Positions 13,201 to 25,200 of a DNA stretch of 64,000 bases are shown here, in pieces. Every line of letters begins with the position of its first letter. Positions within the stretch are counted from its first letter, which is position 1. The notes beneath the pieces were generated by a model. That model did no database searches. It was given only the letters and a program-made list of their open reading frames with translations, and was not told where the DNA came from. A program made the position numbers and the translations under genes. The stretch is from Sanderia malayensis (taxonomy: Eukaryota; Cnidaria; Scyphozoa; Semaeostomeae; Pelagiidae), in the NCBI GenBank assembly GCA_013076295.1, contig RQOL01000427.1, positions 1 through 64,000 on the forward strand, in the 5' to 3' direction.

Positions 13201-16200
13201 GAAGACAGTTTCAAGTTCACTGCATTTTTTAGTAAGTTTCTTAGAGATTTATTAGTGTATTCTATTCTTAGATGTTTGCTCTTCTTTCTTTCCAACGTTT
13301 TCTTTATCTGATTACTTTATACTTGATTGTCATCTTCATCTGACCATTTTTGCTTCTTATTTTTTTGTTATTTTTCCTTCTTCCTCTTGTTTTTCTTTTT
13401 CTTCGATCTTCTTCTTGTTTTTCTTGTTTCTAATTCCTTTTGTATCATCCCGTTGTTGATTGTCTTTCGTGTTTGTTCAATCTATGCCACTTGCTGTACC
13501 TGAGCATGTATACCATACATACATGTATACCATACATACATGTATACTATGCATACATCTATACCATACATGTATACTATGTATGCATTTATACCATCAT
13601 GTGGTCCTGCTCAGTATTGCCGTAGATAGAGATCTATGATTATCATCCAACAGTGAATACCAAGACGAGAAGCGACTAGATCGCTTGGAAACTGCATTCG
13701 ACGCGTGGAAAAACTTCATCAAAGAGCAACTTCAAGACGCAGTTGAACGATTCACTGATCGTTTGGAACGGGAGGCATCCCCACGTGGCATATTACGTCA
13801 ACACACACTATCAGAATCATACGGGTCCGGGTCATTCCCACCGCTCAGATCTTCGTCTGGTTACTTTGGCTCGCTTCCCAACATGGTGCAACCACTGTCT
13901 CCACTTCCGATATCTCCATTGGTAACCTCGAATTCACTCGAGCGCCGCCGTGGTTCGCCCGCGTCTCTTTCGCCCGAGCACGCGCTGTTGTTCAAGCCTC
14001 ATTCTGAGTCTGAATACTGCTCGATTCCTCCGGCCAATGACAGCAAGAGTTTCATCCGTTCTAAGTCGCTGAATGAGCGGCCCAGGTCGCCGCTGAGCTT
14101 ACGAAGCACTGGCTCTTTATCAAGCAAAGAGAGAACTCCCGTAACAGTGCCACCGTTATTTACAGATGTGTCTCGACTTCAAGACGAGGTTCGTGATTAT
14201 CTTGTTTTCTGTTTTCACTTGAACTTGCAAAGAGTCTCTCTGGCGTCGGGAAATACTAAAGAAAATTGCGAGAGAATTTCCTTCCGCATTTTTCCTCGCG
14301 AGAAAAACTTGTAACAAGTGCAGTTTTTATTGACCTATTAAAGTTGCTGAAAGTTCCACGCATGCACCTCACCCACCCCTTTTTTATTTTATGTTTTGTT
14401 AACCAATAGGAATATGCTGATTCAATTCGACCCAAGACATTATCATTGGATAGGAGCGAAACACCTCGTAGAAACATAACAAAGGAAAAGTCTTTAGATG
14501 ATGACACGCCCCCTTTTCCATTCAGTCACAATTCCGACGAGGTTCAATCTTTTTTTGTCTACTTTTTGCTTCTATTCATTTTATTCATTCTTTTTAACCC
14601 TCATTGTTCATATTTATCTTCTTTTTTTACCTTATTAGCAACCCAAGATCTTATTAGCCAGCACAAAGATCTTAGATCACTAATAAAGAGTTGATAATCA
14701 GTAGTTTATTATAGTTTGTTTTGAGTCCATTTTTTATACTTAGTGATTTTTTTGAGACTTCCAGTATTTATTCTTTTTTCACTGTCTGCTGGTTATTCTT
14801 TTGGGCTTTTAATCTTCTTCCTTTGATACTCCAAGATCTTATTCGCTCTCTGGACGGCGAGTCTAAGTTCTTGTATTACAAACTGTAATTACAATTGCAC
14901 CCAAACCATTCACAACTTTTGTTGTTCAATCTTTTTCAGGACGCAATGTCGTTCTATTCATTTCAAAGTGAAAGTATCGGTGTGAACAGAGAGGTATTCA
15001 TGTCCAGTACGATTCGTCATTGGCGCCAACTTCCACTGAGCAGAACATTTAAAGCATGGCTCAAATTCACGCAACAGCAGAGAATCAGAAGAGAGCTGCA
15101 CGAGTATTTTCTTGCCTACAAGCGTTCTTTTGCATTGAAAAGCATTTTCTGCGCCTGGCATAGAAAACTATACTGCAGATTGGTGGCTGTGAAGTTCCTG
15201 GTAAGTTATTTACATAACAGCAACAATAATAATAATAATAATACCGTAAATCCTCGAATAAGCCCTCCCCTCGAGTAAACCCCCATTCTTATAATCAGTT
15301 GCAAGGATATTGAGCCCAAGTTTCCAGACATTGAAGTTGTCTAGTGAATGTATTGCAAATAACAGCAAGTTTAAACCAATAACTTTATTGATTGGCTGCA
15401 TCGTATAGCTTTTATTTTGCTTGAAAAATAATTCAGCTAAAATTTCGTTTTTGCAAATAAGCCCCGGGGGGCTTATTCGAGGATTTATGGTAATGATAAT
15501 GATAATAATATACCGAATCTTTGTACAAGATGTACATTTTAACATAAAAAATGCTGTTATCAATATTTTTTATGTTGTACAATGTGTTTTATTGATACTC
15601 CTTGCCAAATGCTTCATCAATTGTTATCATTCTATTTTATTTAGCTAGTTTATCTATATACCAAGTTATATTGCCATTGATTTTTATTTTTATTGTCTTA
15701 ATATTGTTTTAAGTTGTCACATTAATTCTTCTCATATCTCGTCAAATCTTCTCCACCAATCAGCTCATTGCTTTTCGAAAAGACATTCTTCTTCTTTCAT
15801 TTTCATTTATTTCGTTTCCATCCTTACTTTTATTTTGTTCTCTAACTTATCATATTTTTTTTCTTTTTATACTTACTCCTTTTATTCTATTTTTTTGCTT
15901 TCGTGAGTTATTGTTTCACTGTCTAGCCTTTCTTCATTTGGATGCTTAATTTTTTTCTTTAGATATTCCTTCTTTGCTTCTCTTCTTACTAATCGTCCAG
16001 TCCAGAGTAAGACCTTGCCATTAGAAGTCCTGTTTTGTAAACAAGATACTATTTAATCCACTTTTTCCATTCATAGAAAGCTCGACTACTCCGGAAGTAT
16101 TTCAATGCAATTTCAGATCACTGCAAGAAACAGAAAGCTATAAAAGACAAGAACTTAATTGCAAAATTACATCTGAAAAACACAAGACTTGCGACGAAAT

Positions 16201-19200
16201 TCAAAATTTGGAGGAAAGGGGTGAGAGCTCTTTTTATAACCCCACACATAATCATGCTGTAAATTTGAGCCCCGATGTCTCTATGTATCTTCTTCAAGTT
16301 TGCTTTTGGTTGTTAACTTCGATATTTCTTTTTCTTGTTCTCATGATCTTTGTTTATAGGATTTTTATTTTTATTTTTTTATATTTTTTATTTCGATGAA
16401 GTTTATTGAATTTTAAAGATTCTTTATTTATTTTCTAGCTTTTCGTCTTATTTATTTTCTAGCTTTTCGTCTTATTTATTTTCTTGCTTTTCGTTTTTAT
16501 TTCTTTTCTTGCTTTTTTATTTCCCTTTTGATGCCAATTATAATCAATTTGCTCTCAGTATAAAACTAGCAGTCTTTTATCTCCTCAGTATGGTTTGCTT
16601 CATTATCATTTGTTTAAATTTATGACAGGAAGAGCAAATATTTGTGCTGTGTCTAAATAAATGTTGCTGTCTGATATATGCAATAAGCGACAGCACAAAA
16701 CCCGTCTTCTGGTCATAAATTCTATTCCCCTTTACACTCACCCAGTACTACCGACATGCATGCAAACACCCGAGACGTATTAGATTTAAACTCGTGACTA
16801 TTGCTTTGATACACATACAACTCTCCATATCTCAATACACGATTAAGGCTGCGTTTACACGAGAAATTTGGAACGGTTCCATTCGGAACCATTTGGAACC
16901 GTTCCAAATTTGGCTGCGTTTACACGGGATCGGTTCCATTTGGAACTATTCGAAATTATTGCACAGAGCGGTGCTGTGGAGGCGTGCTTGACAAGCTCAA
17001 AGGGCGCCATTTTTGTGATTCCCTTTGTTCACGATCACATGACACTCACATTTTGTATGCCTCACTTCCTATCCGTACTCTTTTGGAACCGTTCCACCCG
17101 TTTACACGAGCATTTTGGAACGGTTCCGTGAAACGGTTCCAAATGGAACTTTTTTCTAACCGATCCCATTTGGGTACGGCTAGCAGTTCCATTTGGAACG
17201 GTTCCGGCAGTTCCCGTGTAAACGGGAGGCCTAATCGTACTCATTTTGGTACGGTTCCAAATGGAACCGATCCCGTGTAAACGCAGCCTAACCCAATACT
17301 TCATTAAGCATTGGCCCAGTTAATTTTAAATTTCCCTCATGTATTGTTGTTCAATTTTTGATTTTTGTACGTTTTAAGTAACATGTGATTTTCTTTGTAT
17401 TTTTTCCTGCAGTTTTTGGCCAAAAGACGTCTGCAATCCCTAGTTGGAAGATGGCAAGAGGCTGTCCACATATCAGGCTCACAGCGATCAGCATGTGATA
17501 GAATCATTAAGCAAAGAGAATCGAAACTGCTAAAGGATGCATTTCGTAGCTGGAGGGATCGCTTGCATAAGGTTCACGTTGCCAAAGAATTTGAAGATCA
17601 AATGCTTTTAAAAAGGTCTGCTTATTTAATTATTTGTTACTTTATTACGGTTTTACTTCTGTAGATATTTAATTGTTTCTTCTGATGTTTTTGAAGCAGC
17701 GCCAAAGGCTTTCATGGCATTTTTTAAACTGAAGTTGATCTTTTTGCAGGACTGTTGGAAAATGGCACAGAACTGCCTGGAAGCTTGGCTGCCTTCGTAA
17801 TAATTATAATACCACTGTAAAGAGAAGACAAAACAAGGTAAAAATGTTGCAATGATAATGTAAATACCTTTTACTAACTCAAGTGATGCCTTTATTTTTC
17901 TTTGTCATTTGAACGTAGTCCTCGGTAGTATAGTGGTGAGTATCCCCGCCTGTCACGCGGGAGACCGGGGTTCAATTCCCCGCCGGGGAGGACATTTTTA
18001 CATTCGTTTTCTTTTTAATTCCGCATTTTTTGATGAGTGTTTTATTTTTCATTATTTTTTTATGTATCACTATAATTAATCGAGTGGATTTTTTCAGGTT
18101 TTCATTAAATGGAGGTTATGCTTAGAAGCGAAAGCTTTGGCCAAGGAACATTTTCAGGTATGTTTGCATTGCATGGAGGTGTTGGCTTGGCTTTAGAAGT
18201 GGCGACCTTAACCAGATATTATTGAAGAGGACTTTGGTTTTCGCAAACATGTTTCCTTTAAGGATATAAGAACCAGTTGGTTCTACTTTATGTCCCATGA
18301 TTTTTGCAGGACGTACAGCAAGAGCGTCTCAAAAAGGTGTTATTGTCATGGCTGTCTTGGACCAAAAGTATGTGTATTATTTTTAACCAAATTACATAAA
18401 CGATGAACCAATTTTATTTATATATTATAGTAGGAATAACCTAACACACGAAGTAAGATAACAACATCAAGATCTGATTTTATGTTATTTTGATCATAGC
18501 TATTCTTTGTTTATTGAATTTTTTCATTTTCGATAGATTATTAAATTTTGTCTTTTTCTTGTTATTCAGGAAAGAAATCTCTGTCTCAAAGTGCCATCAA
18601 GTTTCAAAGAAAACTCAACTTCAAGATGGCTGTACAGGCATTTTTCATATGGTCTGAAGAGGCTGCCAGACTGAGGATGGCCGACGATCATTATCGTGAA
18701 TCGCTCATGATCAGGTTAGTACGTAATTGCAGAAAAGGCATTGCCTTGCAGTGAGGTAGTTACACGCAGCAAGGTTTAACATGCAGCAAGGTTTAACAGT
18801 GTTGGACACATCTCCATAACATAACACGATACGCCATGTCGAAATTAGAAGCCATTTTTGAGCCTCGATAGTCTTAAAACTATATTCTTATAAAGACAAG
18901 GCCATTCTTCATCCTCAATATTCTTGTAAACTATTTTCTTGTAAAGACAAATTTTATAGCAGACACATATGGTTGACGCCCGTTACGGAGAGGTGTCCAT
19001 ACATATGTTTCATTGATTTCCCATCATTATTTTTTACAATTATTATTTCATTAGAGCTTTAGAATCTTGGCACGGCCTGTCAGAACAGAGAAGCGACCTC
19101 AGAACACGTCTGTATGATTTTCAAAGATACGCAATCAGAAATAAGGTAATCATTTATCTTTTATGTTAATATTTCACCAGTTTGTGATTATTTTACTATT

Positions 19201-22200
19201 AACACACTGCCACCTTTAACGTCTTCTGATTACAGCACGCCCATTTGAAACAGTAACCAGGTTCATTAAGGACCTCTAGGATGTGTGTGTCTTTATATCT
19301 TTGTCTCTTCCTGCTGGAACTTAGGCTCGAAATGTTTTTGATTGGTGGAAGAAGAGTGCCATCTGCTCCAAAGTGTTTAAAGAGAAGCAGAACATCCAAC
19401 ATGCGGAGCTCGTGAAAGACGCATTTGCGAGATGGAGTGGTAGTATTCGACAGAAGAAATGGGAGCTGCATCTCAGAATGACAGTTGAAAGAAAAGCTTT
19501 TAATTGCTGGCTGAAACGATCCATTCACATGAAAAAGGTAATGTTGATATGAGCAGAGTTTCTTCTATTCTCTCTGAGTATCTCATTCAATCATGTGAAG
19601 TGAAGTCACTCTTGTATTCAACTACAGTCGAATCTCGAAGTTTTGAGCTTCGAGATTCGACTGTAGTTGAGCTTTGAGATTTGAGCTGGTTTGACTCTCA
19701 ACCTAGCTTTTGAGAGTCAAACCAGACTCAGAATTAAACTTAAGGCATGTATGCATTAGTTTAAACTCGTGGGTCACAGATAATATTGAAGAATTCGAGT
19801 TAGATCATGGTCGACATAATTTAGATGTAACTGTACCGCATCCTTGTTTTTAAGCACCATGTTCTATTGTCTTGAATTTTTATTTTATTGGTGTTGCTCT
19901 TAAATGATTCTTGTTCTCTGATTTTGTAGAGAAGAACGCTTGCCAAAATTGCAGCAAAGAAATGGATCTCTCGCACAAAAGGTAATTGATTTACCCCAAC
20001 CGTCGATTTAACTTGGTCACTGCAACAACAATCATAATCTTTGGTATTGCTTGTTCTATGCTTAGTATATACTTCTAGTGACCTTACCTTGTGCTACCAC
20101 CATTGTCACAGAGGCTGTATATTGTGTGCTTTGCACTATTCTTTCATTTAATTGTGTACATTGCTTTCTTTGTGATTACTTACTTTGCTTTTGCTTTCTT
20201 TGTTCCTGCTTTCTTTTTTCTTGCTTTCTTTGTTATTACTTTCTTTGTTCTTGCTTTCTTTGTTATTACTTACTTTGCTTTTGCTCGAATTTGTTTTTTG
20301 CGATCTTCATACCATCATTTGTTGCCAAATTGGAATAATTACCCCATGCTTAGTTTGCTCAGCATTCACTACCATTACCATTGGCCATTGCGTTTGTTTG
20401 TAGAACTCCAGCTGCTGCTATAACTCCTTCAACTATATATCCCGGCATCTTATAGAGTGGAAATTATAATATAGTGCTTGATCTTTACAATTATTTTCCT
20501 ATTCTTTTGATATTATCTTGTTTTATAGTTTGCATTGAGTTGCAAGAGGCAGCAGACGATTGGTTGCGGAGGAGAAGCACGACGATGCTCCGCAGCTTAT
20601 TCTTGGAATGGCGCGAAGCTGCGAATGGGCAGAAGATAGCGTGCTTTCATTACGAATATCGTCTTGTTACCACGTAATACGCATTTCTCACCCCCCCCCC
20701 GTATTAGTGATGTCTTCATTAACCAACCCCAACATTCTGCAAAACTTACCTTGTCCGCATTAAACAATAGCATTGCCCATAGCTTTTTGTTTCTCGGAAG
20801 GTTTCACAACACATATCACCAAACTTTGCTTTGTTTTATTTACCTGACTTGCAAATACCTACCAGGGCACTCGTTTTGCCGTCTTTCGATAGGATTCTGA
20901 GATGATTCAGTAGATACGCCTTTGCAGGGATCACACCCATAGCAGTTGGTCGTGTGTCACACCCAAGTTATTTGTGTTGCAGACTCACTGTGACCTTAAC
21001 CATATTTTGTCTTCTTTTCGTAGTACCATACGTGGGTGGTCTAATGTTGTTAAGAATAATAAAAATCTTCGCAAAACTCAAAGATCAGTTGAGGAAATCG
21101 TTGAATATAACATTGTAAGTTTTTTATGTATTTATCTCCATCTTATTCTTCATCTGCTTTTTGCCTCTGCTGCTTTTTATTCTTTGATTTTTACTCTTTC
21201 TTTTCCTTCTTTTGGTTCTCCTTACTACTCAAATCTATCATCTGTATTTCATGTTTTTGCTTTTTTTCTGTGTATGCTTAAGTTTTATGCATCGTTGGCT
21301 TTATATTCTTAATGTTTAACATGTTTACTTTCTTCTTGTTCTTCTCTTAACTCTTTTTTTACTTTTTATTCTTCTTCCTCTAATTTTCCTCTTCTTTTTC
21401 GTCTGATTTTTTTATTTTTCTGCCTTTTTTAAACCTCCTGTACTCATTTACCTGCTTTGCATTTTGTTTATGCTTCAATTTTTTTCTGCTTTACCTTTGT
21501 CCGACTCCTTCATTGAAGATTGATAATGCATTTATCTGTCAGCCATTTTTTAAAACTACAATCTTAGATGTCGTCGGCCTTCGAAACATGGTCAGTTTTG
21601 TTCAAACGATTTCGCAGAAATGCGATGGTATTGGACAACTACACCCAACTACGAAGACAAGAACATTTGAAGATTGTCCTTGACCGAATTCATTTCAATG
21701 CACTAGATGGCAGAGCAAAGCGATACAAAGATTTCAGATTACAAAGAACCGTAAGTTATACTATAATGTGCAACACAACATAATTTCAATATGTTAAGAT
21801 CGCCTGGTATTAACAGCAGCACAGTAGGATCCTATACATATCAACGTAATGGACAGGTCAACCTCCATACGATCCATCCATACCAGACCGATATTCCTCG
21901 TCAACTAATAAAAGAAGCAGTATTCTATTGTGTTTGAATAACAACCTGGATGCATAATTTACAGATTCTTGTATCCGTGTTTTGAATGTACACCAGGCTC
22001 TCAGCATAACTTCATGTAGTATGTTCTGCCCGACTCGAATTCATATGATGCGTGTGTGATTCCAACGTTAACTGCGTCAAACGAGATCCTCTGTCCCTTG
22101 AATAGTTTCTAATGAATTATGTTTTACCACTTTCATCACCCTTGAACGCTTTTACGATGGGGCTTCCTCTGTTGTAGTTGTTATACTTGTAGCTAATACC

Positions 22201-25200
22201 ATTAAGCAGCATTTTATTTATGTGCCAGGCATTTATATAGACATTGCTGTAGGATATTTAGCTTTTCAACTGAAGAGAGCATTGCTTCAAGTTCTTTTTG
22301 GAGATGATACCTTGGTTACTTACATTTTGTAGCAGATTCCTCTACCTTTTTAGGCATTTAACTATTGGAAAAACCTTACGAAGCAATGCAAGACCCTGGC
22401 ATTTGTGAAAGAGGTATAGCTTGAGATCATTTCAGCATTTCTTAAACATTATATTGCAATGTGTCCTCGAGAGCCCAATTACAATGAAGCCACAGCTCTC
22501 AATCTTAATCCTCGTACTCGTAGCTTGCGTTAATACTTCATAAGCCACATGTGGTAAATGAAATAACATTAAGTTTGAACATTTTGATAAGAAATAGTAG
22601 CTCCAAATAATTTCTTAAATCTTTATATTTTGGCCTTATTCCAGATGTACTGTTTCTTATTTAGAACTACTGTTTATTATCAAAATGTTCACATTTTTTG
22701 TTATTTTATTTGCCATTAAGACACTTTTTGGAATTGATAATTTTAATAAAACACATCGTGAATGTCAATACTTCATAAGGCAACGAGCATCAATATTTCA
22801 TAAACAACATATAGCTAGCATCATAGTGTTTAATGAACCCTATTGCTTGTGTCTGTCTTTAATCTCCCCATTCTTCATTTCCAGAGACTGATGAGCATAA
22901 CGCTTTTGAAAATAGTCAAGCACTGGCGACAGATAACCAAGGGTTCGTAGTTGTTGTCACTTTGACATTGCTAAATTGCTACAAGTTGATGGAATCCTTA
23001 TATAACGAACCTTTAAGGGAACTTATATAGATCTCATTTTGCTGTGGAACATCTGTGGAACATTTTTCTGCTCCTCTCCTGTTCTTATCGATTTATTGAA
23101 TTAGCGAATCAGGTTTGAGACAAAATACCTGCAAATCTAGTTGGTTAAATTGAACAAGTCGATGTTTCTCTTGTTATTGTTTCATTGAGGCTCAATTGTG
23201 TCTGTAATCGTGATTACATCTATTCGACGTGATTTAATCCGTTTGCTTGCATCATTCTGTAGATCACTTAGCCAAGGAACAACTTGCGAAGTCAGTAGCA
23301 GGGAAGAAACACATCAAACAGATGAAGAAGACCTTCGCATTCTGGTTACGGAAAACTCGAGGACGACTCTTAGCAAGAACATGCTTTGAAGGACATTTGG
23401 TCAAACGGTAAGTCTTTCTTACACTTTTGCTCTCTCGCTTTTTCTCGGTTATTTGTGATATACATACAGTCAACTCTGCCTAATTCGAACACCCCGGGGA
23501 AGCGTGAAAATGTTCGAATTACAAAAAGTTCGAATTATAGAGGTTTGTTTTGTAAGAGTTGGTTCATTAGTGATCCTTGAAGGGACAGAGAATTTGTTCG
23601 AATTAGATAGAGTTCGAATTACACGAGTTCGAACTATGCAGATTTGACTGTATGTCGTGTGGTCGTTTCCAATTGGAAGTATTGGGTAACCAGGATGAAA
23701 GCCTATACTTTGACCACAACAATGCTTATTATATTACGCTTTTACGCTATATATTATTACGCTAACAACTTCAACTACATTTCTCTCATTTAATGTTTGG
23801 CGTTGTACCTAATCTTTCGCTCCATTATTTTCCCGGTTTATTAATCTTCTACAAGTTCTATTATTGGTTTTTCTTCACTCGGCTTGAACTTCCACCTGAT
23901 TCTCTCCACCCGCCCGGTTTGAATATCATGGGCACTTGTTAATTGTCACCCGTTGGCTGGCTAATCTATTGATCTTGATATCAATGTATTTCGAATATCT
24001 TACGTTATATGATGTAAGCGTCGGTGGTGTAGCGGTTAGCATGGTTGCCTTCCAAGCAATCGATCCGGGTTCGACTCCCGGCCGACGCACCTTTTACTAT
24101 TCTTTGCGTCTACAAGTCAACCTCATCATTATTATCGGCAGTTCGTTCCACCGTGTACAGGCTGATGAGCTCTGACGACTTCCACGTCCTGCTCCAATCT
24201 TGTCTCTTTTGGGGTAGTTGGAGCCATCTCCCGCTTTCAATTTTTCCAGTACTGCTCCTCCATCTATGTCTTGGTCTTTCTCTTTTTCTACTTTTTTTCC
24301 CGTTTTTCGGTGTCCATTCTGTCATCCATCTTACCCACTGTATTATCCATTCTTGGAACATGTCATGTCCATTCGCCTGTCATCTTATCTTCCTCGCTCG
24401 CTTGGTTATATCCAAAATTATATTGCAGGCTCGCCAAGAACTGAGCATGGATCATTTCAGCTTAATTCTGCCTGTGTTCAAAGCAGCTTCTTTCGGTCGC
24501 AATATAGCAAGGCATAACTTTGTTCTCATCAAACCGAGTCACATCGTAGCCCCACTATACTAATTGTGTGTAGATATCTTGCTTATACCTCATGGACTCT
24601 CGTAAATTGCTTTTTTAGCTCCATGTATTATTCCTCAAGGTTTTTTCTTCTGATTTCTAGCACGTTTGATAACTGGAGACAGTCTACACGTGCCAAAGGC
24701 GACCGCAAAAGCACCCTGAAAGAATACAAGAAGAGAAAAGAGAATGTCAAGGTTTGCTTTAATTAACTTACTATGCTTGTTGTAGATTCTTTGAACGTAA
24801 CGTAGTGGAGAATTTACTTTTACCATTGTATACATGTTCCAATACATACTTGAGTTGGGGGTTTTAAAGAACATCGTATACATTATACTATATATTTCCA
24901 AGTACATTTCACAACACTCTATTAACACATGTGAAATGCATTTGAAAAAATATTATATGCGATGTCTTTTAAAAGCATCAAAATGCATTTGCTTGCGTAG
25001 CTGTGCTGAATCTAGTACGGGATATTCATTACCTTTCTTGTACAGCTTATATAGTTTACTTAAATTAATCAATGCAATAATCAACACTCGCATGTGTAGT
25101 GACTCCATATCGGTTACATTCATAAACAAGACAATTTGTTTTCCCAACCCTTCAACCTATGTATAACAGACGAAACATATTTACTGGAAGCGCCCATGGC

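Noticed and set aside
14895..15278. Frame running past the exon 23 donor
   Set aside because: The true exon ends at 15200 (CTG|GTAAGT); the rest is intron and AAT microsatellite.
15210..15563. 117-codon minus-strand gene
   Set aside because: Lies in a MITE whose interior recurs at 31665-31880; treated as element sequence, not a gene.
20078..20423. Hydrophobic frames resembling a membrane protein
   Set aside because: Degenerate CTTTCTTTGTTATTA repeat, no codon signal, between well-supported exons.
24045..24563. 172-codon plus-strand frame
   Set aside because: Overlaps the tRNA-Gly gene and intron sequence, low-complexity S/L/F content, no splice support.
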